From positions 1,679,001 to 1,743,000 of the forward strand of contig JANTQA010000070.1 in NCBI GenBank assembly GCA_027625915.1: a stretch of DNA of 64,000 nucleotides, read 5' to 3'. A model generated the notes under the pieces. That model had not been told where the DNA came from, did no database searches, and saw only the letters and a program-made list of their open reading frames with translations. Every line of letters starts with the position of its first letter. The first letter of the stretch is position 1. This DNA comes from Anaeramoeba flamelloides (lineage: Eukaryota; Metamonada; Anaeramoebidae). Below are positions 31,301 through 43,312 of this stretch, piece after piece. The position numbers and the translations under genes were made by a program.

Positions 31301-34300
31301 AAACTTAAAATTAGAGTAGGGTTGATGTAATTACTTGATATTTGTGCTCCTGTGTATTAATAAAAATATTTAATGAGAATTTAACAAATCCTTTTTTTAT
31401 TTAAAAATGTTTCACATCACCAGTAGTTCTATCAATGAAGAATTGTGAAAATTTTTTCATCATCAATTTTTTTTTTAATTTCAATTTTAAATATAACTCC
31501 ATCTCATAAATATGTGTCGAATATCACAAAATTAGTTATTTTTATAAATCAATACAATACTCAATCCTAGATGGTTTCTAAAAAAGATAATTCACAAATA
31601 AACGAGGAAAAAGAAAACATAATTTTTGCTTTCATAATAATACAGGTAATTAAAGGAACAAAAAAACTGGTTTAAATGATTTTTATAGTAGCTTTATAAA
31701 AGTGTAACCACAAAAAAACTTTGAAAAGTATGGTATAAAACAGTCTATAAACTTAAAAATACCAATTCCCATACTGTAATAAAAACTTTTATTGTTTCAA
31801 ACACTTTTTTGAAATAACTTGATCATAGTTAAAATAAGAATAATATTTTTTTTTTATCTATTTTTAATTCTGTTTATTTGACGAAGAGTTTCAAAAAATC
31901 GAGCTCTGAAAAAATAAGAATTACAAAAGAAAAAAACATTTATTTAATAAAATTTAAACAAAATCTAGTTGTTTTGGAAATAACATTTCAAAATTTTTAG
32001 ACAGATCGAAAGAATTGGAAATTAAAATTAAATAAAAGCATCATTACAAAGCTCATTACCGAATTAAAGAAAATAAATAAATGATAGATTAACTCTAAAA
32101 CATAACCAAAATTTAACACTCTATTCTCTTTTGTAAACAATAATAAAAAATACTTGCGTCAAATGAGAATAAAAATTACATGAATTTGAGGCTATTTTTG
32201 AAGGAAACTTTTAATGAAAAGAAAATGAAATTGGATTGAAAATCTTTTGAATTTTTGAATGAAATTTAATGAATCATCATTTGAAATAATCAATGGAAGT
32301 TACCTGGAAATTTCAAGGGAATTTTTATTGAAGATTTTTGGAATTCAATTAAAAATGTTGCAATTTAAATGAAAAATAAATGATAATTTATTGAAATTTC
32401 AAAGGAGATATATATATATTTTGATTGTTTTGTGTGAGAAAAATAAGAAATAACACTATCAAAAATAGTAAAAAAAAGAAAAAATAAATTAATATTAATT
32501 TAACAATAAAAAAAGTTTTTGTGTACAATCATCGAAAAGTCATCTAATGACATTGTTTCCTAAAATTTTGCTTCTTAAAATACACAAATTTATTTTAATA
32601 CAATGATAAAAATGAATGATTTGAATTAATTGTAAACATGATTGAAGATGAAAAGTAATTTTTGCAATTAATAAACATCACAACTTTTTTATACTCATGT
32701 CTAAAAGGCACGATTAAGAGTATTAATTTATTTTAGCTCTCCAATTGTACTTGGCCTGTTTGAAAAGGAGATAAAAATACAATCGGTATCATCAGCAATA
32801 TTCGAATGTGTATGATAAATCAACAAATTAGTGATTAATTTATCTTTTCACGAAAATGTAGATTATCAACAATTTGTGCATTTTGCCGATAATCTGAAAT
32901 ATTTGTGATAATATTAAAAACTCTTGATAATGGTCAAATTCGTGATAAACAAATAACAAGTTTTAATAAATTGAGAAAAAATTTCAAGTTTTAATTAAAG
33001 CTTAAAAACTGACTTCAAAAATCAATAAACATTAAAAAAAAATATGTAAAAATAATATTACCAATGCTTTATTATTTGGATTTTTTGTAACAGAATAAAA
33101 TTATATATAAAATTTTTGGGTTGGCAAAGATATTTTCAGGAATAATTGTTAAATTCATGAAAATAATTTTTCTTCGTGATAAAATCAAAAATTAGCGATA
33201 TTGGTCCCAACTCCAGATAATCTTATTTTCTCACGAAAAAATCATTGTAACGAATTTTCTAAATGAATATTTCCAAGAATTGTAGCGATAATCTCATTGA
33301 AATTTCGAGAAAAAAAAATCATTTAATAATTTTCATTGAAAATTTGAGGATTTTTTGAGGATTTCTTTATTAAAATTTCATCAAAATTCATCAAATGAAA
33401 TTTAAAGGGAAATTTTATTGAAATTTTATTGAAATTTCAAAAGTAAAAAATTTTTTAATGAAATTGATTGAAATTTCAATAAGGAAAATTCAATGATTTC
33501 ATATATATTTGTACTCATGTAATACCAAATCCTATTCGCAACGCGTGATTTTATTTGATTGATAACTTTTTTTAAAAACCAAATTTCGAATGTATTTAAA
33601 ATAGTTTTTTTTTCATTGGAATAATTCTATTTTTTGGAATTTTTTTATGAACTCATTATAGAATGTGTATACTTTTATTTGATAATCAGACAATTGATTA
33701 TTTATTATAAATTATTGATGTGGAAAAATTTTTCAAATGGAGGAAGAAAAAAAAAAAAAAAAATTGTTTACTCTTTACTTTTATATTAATGTTTTGAATA
33801 AAACCCCTTTTCTTTTTGTCTAAAAAATATAAAATACAAAATTATGAAATATAATTTCGTGAATTAAATTCAAAAACATATATTTCAATATAAATACAAA
33901 TAAAAACTAAAAAAAAAAAGATCATTATGGAATGTTGCGATGGAGGAAGTTGTATAGATTTATATGAAAAATTAAGAGAAGGATTAAACGAAGAATATGC
34001 AGCAGCAATAATTTATGGATCACTTGCTGGATTAGTTTATTTCCATGGTCAAAAAAAAATCCATCGAGATATTAAAGGGGGGAATATTCTTTTAACAAAA
34101 GAAGGGAAAGTCAAGTTAGCAGATTTTGGCGTGTCTGCACAATTAACACCCTTAATTGAAAAAAGGAATACAAAAATTGGAACGGTATGTATTCTTCTTC
34201 TCATTCTTCTTCTTCTTTTTCTTCTTCTTCTTTTCCTTCTTCTTCTTCTTCATATTATTTTTCTAATATTTATTTTTCTTTTTTATTTCTTGAAAATTTA

Positions 34301-36151
34301 ATGGCTTTTCCTAATTTTATAAAATTCTAATTATAAACTATTTTAAATAATATTAAAAAATTAATATTTAGCCATATTGGATGGCACCTGAAGTAATTGA
34401 ACAAACAAATGGATATGATGAGAAATGTGATATTTGGAGTTTAGCAATTACTGCAATAGAATTATGTGAAGCCCAAGTACCAAGAATGGATATGCATCCA
34501 ATGAGAGTAATTTTTATGATACCAAAATCTGACCCACCTACTTTAACAAACCCTAATATGTTTTCAAAAGAGTTAAATGATTTTTTAACTAAATCCCTTC
34601 AAAAAGACCCAAAAAAAAGACCAAGTGCAAAAGAATTATTAAAAGTAAGTAATTTTTCGATTACATTTTTTTTCGTTTATTTTCCAAAAATTATTTTTTC
34701 TTTTTTATTTGATATTTTTTTATATTTATTTTTATTCATTTTAGCACCCATGGATGCTAAAAGGAAAACAATTATATGAAGAGAATATTCTTGTTGAAAT
34801 CATCGAAAAAGCAATGGAAATGGATTCTTATGATAGCTCTTATTCTGGAAGTGATAATTATTCGTCTGAGGTAAAATTTGATTTGAATAATTTTTTTAAA
34901 ATATTATTTTTTTTTTTTAATCTTTTTTGTAGGCAGAAAATTAGTTAAAATTCTATTAATAATAAGAGTTTCTCTAGGTTTTCATTTTTTGTGTAAATTA
35001 TTTTTTTGTCAAGTGAAAACACCATTAATAAACTTTTATTCTTGAAAAATAAAATTTAAAAATATCCATGATAAATATTATTATTGAAAATTGATTTCTA
35101 CTTGTATAAATGTATATTGTAAATTCAAAATACTTTCTTTTCAACCTTTATTTATTTTTTTAAAAAAAAATCGTAAAATTAAATCAAATATAAAAAAATC
35201 GAATTTTGGATCTATTTTCAAAATTAGTTTTTGCAAAAAAACTTTTCATTTAGATTAATTATTTTTCCAATCTAGTTTGTTAAAATTAATAAATTAAAAA
35301 AACTTTTTTACTTTTTCCAAAAAAATTGAAATTTTTAGTGAAATCTAAACTAAAAATGCTAATATACTTTACTTTCAATTGAACCATGATTTTTTCTTGT
35401 GGAAGGTACCTTCATAAGAATTAATTTTATTTGTTTTATTAATATTGTTTTAATCGCTCATTGAATTATTTAAAACGAATTCAATACTATTCTCTATAAA
35501 TAATAATAATACTCATAATAATAATTTCTATAGGGTGGATTTGATGAAAATATAACTGCAACACAATTCTTAGAGAATTTAGAAATGAATGAAGATTATT
35601 ATTTTTCAAATTCCGAGAGTGATGAAAGCTTAATATTCACAGGAAAAAAACAAAAGCAAAAGGAAAGTAATGAACACACTCGTAATAATAAACAATATAA
35701 TGATATCGCATTGCTTCAACAAAGATCTATTACAAGGGTATTATCAATTCAAAATTTACTTGAAGAAGAATCATTCGTAAAAAAAAAGAAAGAAGAGAAC
35801 AAGAATGAATTTCTGAAGAAAATTGATAAACTTAAACAAGTAAACTCAGTGGTAGAGATTCCTTTTATAAATGTTTCTTCAATTGATCCATTATCTTTTT
35901 TTAATGAAGATCCGATTGAGGATCATAAAGATGAAGAAAGATTCTTAGAGTCGCTAAATACTCTTGGCGGGGGTGATGAAATCGACTATGAAAATTCTTT
36001 ATTGACTTCTTCATGCGAAAACTTAATCACGATTTTAGATTATCAAAACCGTTTAAAACAAGAACAGCCTTTACTTGCTGAAAAAAGTGATAAAAATTCT
36101 AAACTATCAATACAATTAAGAACAACAATTAAAACTTTATTAAAATTTTAA
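28367..36151 (+). CDS. MST/Hippo-type Ste20 protein kinase, six exons
   Basis: Ser/Thr kinase of the germinal-centre-kinase class, closest by eye to MST1/2 (Hippo). Exons: 28367-28420, 28513-28722, 33921-34184, 34372-34644, 34745-34870 and 35534-36151, giving 514 residues. All borders are GT-AG and all junctions are phase 0. Residues 18-20 lead into LGEGNYASVYKG; Lys46 is in VAIK. HRD lies at 136-138 (KIHRDIKGGN), DFG at 156-158, and the activation segment is KRNTKIGTPYWMAPE. DMHPMRVIFMIP is diagnostic of the MST group. HPWMLKG closes the kinase domain. The C-terminal 205-residue exon is acidic and Ser/Asn-rich, and I could not find a SARAH domain in it. Intron 2 is 5198 bp, yet its splice joins CLW to IIMECCDGGS exactly as in relatives. 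A nearer acceptor at 34932 would give a short form ending SSEAEN. Confidence 0.9.
29683..30191 (+). mobile_element. Tc1/mariner-like MITE, copy 2
   Basis: About 509 bp with TA at each end. The left end is AACCCCATTCCAAAAATTTG then GACAC; the right end is GTGTCCAAAATTTTGGAATT. This copy has the best-matched terminal inverted repeats. On the minus strand the interior gives broken frames with a possible helix-turn-helix-like fragment, perhaps left over from a transposase N-terminus, but this is weak. It lies inside the giant kinase intron. Confidence 0.8.
30417..31827. repeat. Long inverted repeat within kinase intron
   Basis: Arms of about 125 bp, 30417-30540 and 31706-31827, are reverse complements with roughly 80-85% identity by eye. 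Shared blocks are TCAAGTT-TTTCAAAAA, GTTTTTA-TACAGTATGG and AATTGGTATTTTTAAGTTT. The 1.17-kb interior is noncoding and contains the TTTCTGTGAT minisatellite. It could be an old non-autonomous transposon with terminal inverted repeats. Confidence 0.7.
32200..33500. repeat. Two clusters of TGAAATTTCA palindromes
   Basis: Clusters at about 32200-32405 and 33295-33500 are built of imperfect repeats of TTGAAATTTCA(A), ATTTTTATTGAA and ATGAAATTTAA. They are separated by about 0.9 kb of ordinary intron DNA. Their opposite placement suggests the two ends of one decayed element, but I cannot define boundaries. Confidence 0.4.
34185..34371 (+). other. Kinase intron 3 with CTT microsatellite
   Basis: GTATGT donor and TTTAG acceptor. 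The first 75 bases are almost pure pyrimidine on the coding strand (repeated TTC units), an unusual position for a pyrimidine tract because it lies next to the 5' splice site. Confidence 0.8.
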
Positions 36152-37175
36152 AAAAGGTGTTTTTTTTTCCTTTTATTTAAATTTATCCAGACTATTTTGA
36201 TTTATTAGAAATTAATTTCCCAAAATAAAAATTTCTCAAATTTTTTTTCTGTTTTTATTAACATATATACTTTTACTTTTAAATCGTCTTTAAATAATTA
36301 AATTCTTTTAATACATAATATTACACTACTGTTTTTAAATATGTTAACATTATCAATAATATTGTTGAAACAATTAATATATTAAAAATCAGTACTCTGA
36401 TAATGTTTTTCCTTTGTTCTGATGTACAATTATGTATTTCATTTAATTACTATCAAATCGGTGGAAAGAAAAAGAAGAAGAACATTTTAAAAAATCAAAT
36501 AATTTTTAATAATACATTTATCTTTCTATTGACTTTTAGGCTTCATATATAATATTAAATTTATACCTTCAATTAAATTAATGTTATTTTTTAGGTTAAG
36601 ATTATTTCATTCTTAGTTTTGCCAACACTCTATGATTTTTTAATACTAGGTAGAATTCTGTTTAATCATACAGATACTCTGATTTCCGATGGGATTTAAA
36701 TCTAGATGTTAAGAAAATAATTCAAAAATTTGTTTAGCATTTTCTCTAAAAAAGGTATGTGACGGGTTTGAATATGATTAATGAGATATTTTCTATAAAA
36801 TCCATTTCAAAAATTGTGACCATCCTGAAATAATAAATTGAAAAAAAAAATAAAATTTCTTTAGTATTCAAGAAAGAGTAATTATTAATTTTTATTAATA
36901 ATTCACTTTTAAAACATATATATTAAAACCAGATATTTTAAAAATTTAAAAAAAAAGAAAACTAAAAACTAAAAAAAGTGAGTTACAATTTTTGAAATGA
37001 GTATAAAAGATTTTTTATTACTGAAATTACACTGAATAAAGGTTTAACTTGAGGATTTTTTTGATGATAACTAAATTCATTCTAGAAGACCTTACAAAGT
37101 CTCACTTTTCTTAATGTTTCTTAATATTTCCAAAGATCTTTTTTTTTTAACTTTTATTTTGATCATTTGCAAAAA

Positions 37176-37380
37176 AAAAAGTATCAAAAAAAAAAAACAA
37201 TAAAGAAAAAAAAATAGGACCAAAAAAAAAACAAAAATTCTAAAAAGTAAAACAAAAATTTGAAGAAATTAAAAAAAAAAAAAAGAATTAAAAAAAAAAA
37301 ACAAAATAAAAACAAAATAAAAAACAAAATAAAAACAAAAATTTGAAAAAGCAAAACAAAAATTTGCAAAATTAGAAAAA
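37176..37380 (+). repeat. A-rich simple-sequence tract (AAAAC/AAAAT)
   Basis: About 200 bp with almost no T beyond isolated bases. It consists of A runs broken by single C, G or T, including ACAAAATAAAA and AAAACAAAA repeats. It is low-complexity DNA, possibly nucleosome-excluding. Confidence 0.7.
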
Positions 37381-38039
37381 AAGATTCTGATCTAAAAATT
37401 TGAATTTTTTTTCTGAATATATTGAATAAAACTCTACAAATCCAAGTTCCAAACCATTATGAAGTGAGTCTACCTTTTTGAAAAATAGTTTAGTTAGAGA
37501 AAAAAAATTATTAATTAGTATTTTTTGGGGTAGAGAAACAATCATATATGTTCGAAAATTTCCAAACTATTTCAATGGGTACTATATGGAAAAACCAAAA
37601 CAAAAAGTGTCATTTATTTAAAACAAAGATAATAATTCATAACACTTAGAATTTTGATTACTTTTTGAGATCATGATAAAGAGTTCCTGGATTTTCTTGT
37701 TTTTTTATAATGTTTTATTGTTGAAGTTTATTGTTTTCCTAAAAAAAAAAAAATCCCTTGAAAAAATAAAACTTTTTTCAGGAATTTAAAACAATAAAAC
37801 AAAATCAATAATTTTATTCAATTCTTATTATTTTGTAAAAAACCCAATACCTTCCAATTTATGAAAAAAATCAAAAATCAAATACCCCTTATTTATAAAA
37901 ATAATTGATAAGAAAGTATATCAATAATATTATTAATAAAAAGAACGTATCGTTTGTATTATAATTAGTAAACGATAATACAGATAAATTCAAAGAAATA
38001 TCGGTAAAATTTTTAATTTGTTTGCATTTTAGAATTTTT

Positions 38040-38225
38040 TTTACACAAGCTTTGATTAAAGCCACTCTATTCATTTAAAGGAGAAGAAAATATTATAAAA
38101 TTGGTAATACTTTCAAAAGATTTATTCTCTTGAGGTTTTTTTTATTAGTTGAGTTAATTGATTACAAAAATGGAAATTGAACTAAAAATTTTATTCAATT
38201 TATTTGAATTTATTAGTATGATTTG
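38040..38225 (+). repeat. H-family MITE-like repeat
   Basis: Nearly identical, in reverse complement, to 58221-58400. Shared blocks include TTCATTTAAA-GAGAA, AAAATTGGT, CTTTCAAAAGATTT, TTATTAGTTGAGTTAATTG and ATTACAAAAATGGAAATTGA, ending GAATTTATTAGTA. The similarity is high, so this family is comparatively young among the repeats here. Confidence 0.75.
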
Positions 38226-38267
38226 TGATTCTTTAGCAAAAATTCTTAAAAAATATTTGGAAATTAG

Positions 38268-38665
38268 GGGAGTGTCATCAAGTGCTGTTGAGTGTTGTTG
38301 AGTACCAATGTTTACTAGAATTTAAAAGATAGAATAAAATCTCCGAATTTACTCAATTATTTTGAATTCAGGAAAGCCGTCTTTTATTTTTTTTTTTAAT
38401 TTGAGAAATAATAAGAAAATTATTTAAATTTTCTTTTAATTTATCAAATTAAAAAAAAGAGCCTTAAGGTTTTCTCGAGTTATCTATTTAATTTGAAAAT
38501 CAATAGATTTTCGTTAGGTTTTTTTTACTTTTCGAAATAAACCGAAAATTTATTAAATTTTTCTGTTTATTTCAAAAAGTAAAAAAAACCTAGAACACTT
38601 AACAAATAAAATAGAAAACCTCAAGAAAACCTAGGCACTCTACGGCACTTTACGGACACTTCCAT
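38268..38665. repeat. Foldback element, best copy
   Basis: The left end reads GGGGAGTGTCATCAAGTGCTG then TTGAGTACC; the right end reads CCTAGGCACTCTACGGCAC then TTTACGGACACTTCC, roughly its reverse complement. Inside is a near-perfect 76-base hairpin (38517-38592): AGGTTTTTTTTACTTTTCG..AATAAAC.. and the complement ending AAAAAAAACCT. Related hairpins occur at 43190-43273 and 54243-54316. Confidence 0.65.
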
Positions 38666-39419
38666 TGTGTTTTTTATTAATTTTTAGTTTATTTCTAAAA
38701 TTAAAAAAAACCTATGACAATTTTATTAGGTTTTACAAAATTCAAGACAATAGGGGTAAAATCTAAGCTTTTACTCCAATCTTTTAAAAAATGGAAAACC
38801 TAGGACATACTCTTTAGATTTTGTAATATTCAAAAGAATTCAGCAGAATATGAGATCTAATATGATTTTTTTTTGATCTCAAAACTTCTGAATGAAATAT
38901 TTATCATAATGATCTTTTTTTTCTTACTTTCAGTTTTATGAAACCAGAAAGCATTTTTTGAACTATTAGTTAGTATCTATGCATAAATACCCCAAAGCTG
39001 AATAACCAAAAATACAGATATTATATGATTTAAAAATTTTTATACATAAAATAGACCTTTATTTCTCAACTAGAGACTTTTCAGAAAGATCGTGGTACTA
39101 TTAACAACAATAAATACAACAGTTTCAAGAATTTGTGGTTTTGGAATTTTGGTTTTATTGCTTAATAAACTTTATTACTCAGGACGAAGGTTATAATTTG
39201 AGTTTTATTTAACTTGAAATTTTTCTATTTTATTTTTTCTTTTCAGTTCTGTACCTTAACACTTTCATCAAAATAAACTAATATTTCTTCTATCCGTTTT
39301 CTAATCAGATTTTGTGATTAAAATTTCTGTTTCAAGAAACCTAGACAATGTTATTAAGCCGAAATACTCAATTTGAATTAAATTAAAAGAAAAAACATTT
39401 TTTTATATTTTATCTTCAA

Positions 39420-40044
39420 ATGTCCCAAAAAGCAAAAAACTGGAAAGACAAAAAACCAAAAGCTGAAATTGTCACAAGGGAATACACCATTCACTTACAC
39501 AAGTTATTACATAATGTGTAAATATATCATTTCTTTTGAATTTGGGTTATATTCATTTCTACAATAAAAACTAACAAATTGTTCCTTTCTTTGAATTCTT
39601 TTTCTTTTATTTCGATTTCTCAAAAAAAAAAAAAAAATAAAAAAAAATAGATCTTATAAACGAAGAGCACCAAAAGCTATCAAGGTTATCAAACACTTTA
39701 CAAATAGAGAAATGGGAACAAAAGATGTTCGAGTAGATCCAGAAGTCAATAAAGTAAATTGAAAATTTTTTTTTTTTCTTTTTCTTTATTTTTTATTTTC
39801 TTTTGTTCTTTATTAATCCTTTCTTTTTGTTTTTATTTTTGTTTTTTTTTCCACTCACAAACAATAATAATTTATTCTTCAGTTTATTTGGTCAAAAGGT
39901 ATCAAAAATGTACCATTCAGAATTAGAGTAAGATTAGAAAGACAAATAAATGAAGACGAAGAAGCAAAAGAAAGATTATACACCCGTGTAACTTATGTTC
40001 CAACAAAAAATTTCAAAGGATTAACAACCAAAGTTATCAATTAA
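39420..40044 (+). CDS. RPL31: 60S ribosomal protein eL31, three exons
   Basis: Cytosolic large-subunit ribosomal protein eL31, 120 residues, a normal length for the family. Exons are 39420-39517, 39651-39753 and 39883-40044, with introns of 133 and 129 bp (GTAAAT..TAG and GTAAAT..CAG). Exon 1 gives [14 protein letters not shown] then [17 protein letters not shown]. The junction codon is Val, followed by [16 protein letters not shown] and [18 protein letters not shown]. Exon 3 gives [20 protein letters not shown] then a [18 protein letters not shown] segment. These match the conserved eL31 blocks VTREYTIN, RAPRAIKEI, EMGT-DVRID and NVPYRIRVRL almost residue for residue. The protein sits near the peptide exit tunnel in known ribosomes. 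Ends in TAA. Confidence 0.97.
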
Positions 40045-41956
40045 GATTCTTTCAAATTAAAAAGAAAATTCAGAATGTTCCAAAAGTGTTTTTCTTTTTT
40101 TTTAATATTTTCTCTTTCTTTTTTTTTCAAAAAAGAAAAAGCAAAAAATAAAATAAAAAAAAACCCAGCTATTAGACAACACAACAATTTATTTATTTTT
40201 GTTTATATCTTTCTATTTGTTAACCTTTAAAACACTTCAGGAATATTTAATTGATAGTAATAACATTTTATCTAATTGTTCTTTTACTGTTTTATTCAGA
40301 AACCAATTCTAAATGTTTTATTAATTTTTCCACAAACCTTTTGACTTAAAGTTGCTCCGATTCTTTTCGTTTAAAGCACTTCTTTTTTATCCCAAAAATT
40401 ATTTTGAAATTAACAATTTTGTTGTTACACTCACAGAATTTTAGATCGAATGTTTTGTATTATTCGATAATTAGTGTTCAGCATTTAATTCAATTTTTTA
40501 AATAATCGTAATTTTGATGATAAAGACAAATAAAAAAAAGAGTAAAATATGGTAAAAGTTTAAAAAGGAAGAGAAGCAAATTAATTTGTACACATTTCAT
40601 TTCTAATTGATTTTGTGAGAGTTTAGACTTTTTTCAACAAATGATTGATCAAATATTTTGGGAATAATGTTGATTCTAAAAACAGTAGTACATTGATTGG
40701 AAAATTAAATTAACATTCTGGAAAAAATTGAAAAATCAGTTTTATTTGTAAAACCGTAGAAAATGTCTTGATTTTCAAATATTTTTTAATGTATTTTTCC
40801 CTTCATTTGAAAACAAAAAACGTTCCAAAAATTAGATTGAATATTGGAATTATAATATAGTTCAATATATCAAATTAAACGAAAATTTAAGCATGTTCAA
40901 TTTTACCCAAATTTGATATTTAATTGTAATCATTAGTAAAAGTAAATTTTTTCGGATTTTGAGATGCTATGATTTTCCCATTCATTTGAAATAATTTCAA
41001 GATTCATAAAAATAGGTAATAATCAAGTTTGAGGATTTTCAACTTCATATATCTTTACTGATCAGTGAAAAATAAGTAAAAAAAACAATTGAAAAAGGTT
41101 CTTTTTACAGCCATCCTTACAATTAAAAACATCTACAATTTAAATCGATTTGACAATTTTTTTCTATTTGACAACTTTCTCCAGAATGGTTATTAAATTT
41201 GAAGTTAAATATTTTTCATTTTTTTTTCAAAGACTTATAGTAATAAACTTAATATAAGACAATTTTCTTTTTTTTAATTTCGACTGTTCATATCAGATTT
41301 ATCGACTATTTGTGTGTAACAGGATTTTCTCAATTGGGAATAAAAAAATTTTCATATATTACTTGAAAAAATCAATAAAAGTTAGGAAAATTAAATAGTA
41401 AAAATTTATTATTTTCAACTTGATTTTGGGGGTTTCTTATTTTATCTATTTATTCCTATAACTACCTTTAATATTTTTACATACTTATAATAAACATTTT
41501 ATCTTTTTATTTGGAAAATGGCATAAACCAAATTTAGTAAAAAAACTTAAAATATTAAGGCATCACTTTTTGTACATATACATTGAAAAATAATTTGGTA
41601 ATTTAAAAGTTAATTTCTCTATACATTTTGTTAATTTATTCAGGAAAATTATGACAAGAGTAAAATTTATAGTTAAATTGAAATTAGGAACACCATTTTA
41701 AAAAAGTGAGGAATTAGAGTTTCCAAAAGAGCTGTTCAAACTTTTTTAGGAACTCTCATCAGTCATTTAGATAACACTTTAGAAAACTTCTGTGACTCGC
41801 CTTTTTAAAAGATTTTTCATTATTTAAAAAAAAAAATTAATTAATGCTCCAATTTAACTCTTTTTCTATACAATAAATAAAAATAATAGACCAACTTAGT
41901 ATAATCTTATGTTATTTCACTCTTTAAATTGAAACAACACTACAATATCCGTAAGA

Positions 41957-42156
41957 TACAGTCAGTTTCACTTTTAAGGCACAAACTTACAACGAAATTT
42001 AAAGCACAAAAAAATCTCAAATTAAGGCACAAAATTTGTAATATTTTTTTTTACAAATTATTTTACTAGAATTTAAATTTTGTACCTTAATTTGAGAAAT
42101 TTTTTGTGTCTTAAATTTCGTTGTAAGTTTGTGCCTTAAAAGTGGAACTGACTGTA
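41957..42156. mobile_element. Palindromic Tc1/mariner-type MITE, 200 bp
   Basis: Nearly perfect inverted repeat with arms of about 85 bp. It starts TACAGTCAGTTTCACTTTTA and ends with the reverse complement, TAAAAGTGGAACTGACTGTA. The arms also share GGCACAAACTTACAACGAAA. CAGT termini flanked by TA are usual for Tc1/mariner-derived elements. Arm identity is about 90% by eye, so it is fairly young. The loop is about 30 bp of A+T. Confidence 0.85.
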
Positions 42157-43084
42157 ATGGATTTATAATTTTATCTTTATGTGTAAGGAATGAACAATTT
42201 TATAGTCTATAAAGAAAAAATCAAATAATTATCACTTAGTGACTAATTCCCATCATGAATTATTTTTGAAACAGGAACTTTTTAAATAAAATGTGGTTAG
42301 TATTTGAGTTATATCTATTGTTTTTGAGTTTTTCAAAGATTAGTGTTTAATTTACAAATTATTTTTTTTATTTTTTTTTAACAAAGTCAAGTTGAAAAAA
42401 AAAATCTTTGAAACTCATAAATTTACTTTTTGAAAAAGGAGCTTTTTTTTCTTTTAAAATGATAACATTTAATATTAAAAAAAATGATGATCAAAAATTT
42501 TCATTATCATGTAAATTTATAAAATTTTGCACAAAATGTTACACCTAAAGAGAACAAATTTTTTTGACATTTTATTTTTGGGGGAAAGTTATTGTATGTT
42601 AGAGTATTTCTTTTATGAATATCAACTCTAATCTAAATTTTATTAAATCTATTATTTCTAATTAATTTAATTTTGGTTGGCATGATTCTTAAAAAGAAAT
42701 TGGATTTTTGATACATAGAAACTAACAACATGACTAATCAAAATTATTAAAATTGATTGCGCTTGTCGGGAATTTTTTATAAAAGCTCTTATGGTTAGAA
42801 AACTTAAAGTTATAAAGAAAAAATATTAAAAATAAAGTGAAAACAAAAAATACTTAAAATCATAAAAAATATATAAATTCGTGCACTGAGTGTCCCACTC
42901 TGAGAGGTTATGTCTAGGTTTTTTTCTTAATTCAAAAGAATTGAGCAAAATCAGAGATTTTACTCTCTTCTTTTAAATTAAAAAAAACCTAAAGATAGTG
43001 GAATGCCAAATATTAATCACAGATTGTGGAATTTTTATCTATAATCGATAATCTTTCTATCGATTATTTGCTACTCGTGTGTAT

Positions 43085-43312
43085 TGAGGAGAAGTGTCGT
43101 CGAGTACCTAGGTTTTCTTCGGGTTTTCTATTCTATTTGTAAAGTCGCCAAGGTTTTTCTTGAGGTTTTCTTTTTTATTTGTGAAGTGTTCTAGGTTTTT
43201 TATACTTTTTGAAATAAACAGAAAATTTCTTAAATTTTCTTTCAATTTCTAAAAATAAAAAAACTAGAACACTTCACAAATAAAAAAGAAAACTCAAGAA
43301 AACCTAACAACT
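43085..43312. repeat. Foldback element, second copy
   Basis: It starts GAGGAGAAGTGTCGTCGAG then TACCTAGGTTTTCTTCGGG, contains TTATTTGTGAAGTGTTCTAGG and the hairpin (43190-43273), and ends ACTTCACAAATAAAAAAG then AAAACTCAAGAAAACC. A further partial unit with TCTAGGTTTTTTTC lies at 42890-42990. Confidence 0.65.

Larger units (their letters stand above)
28723..33920 (+). other. Giant kinase intron (5198 bp)
   Basis: Donor GTTTGT follows TTATGG, and acceptor AAAAAG precedes ATCATTATGGAA. The intron opens with GTTTTT repeats. It carries a mariner-like MITE (29683-30191), an inverted-repeat pair (30417-31827) with a 10-bp minisatellite (TTTCTGTGAT units, 31035-31074) in its loop, and an array of TGAAATTTCA-like palindromes (32200-33500). 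No nested gene is evident. The other four kinase introns are 92, 187, 100 and 663 bp. Confidence 0.85.
36152..39419. other. Intergenic interval rich in foldback and simple repeats
   Basis: Between the kinase 3' end and the eL31 start there is no exon-like frame. It contains an A-rich tract (37176-37380), an H-type MITE (38040-38225) and the best foldback element (38268-38665). The eL31 promoter should be in the last few hundred bases, but nothing specific is seen. Confidence 0.55.
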
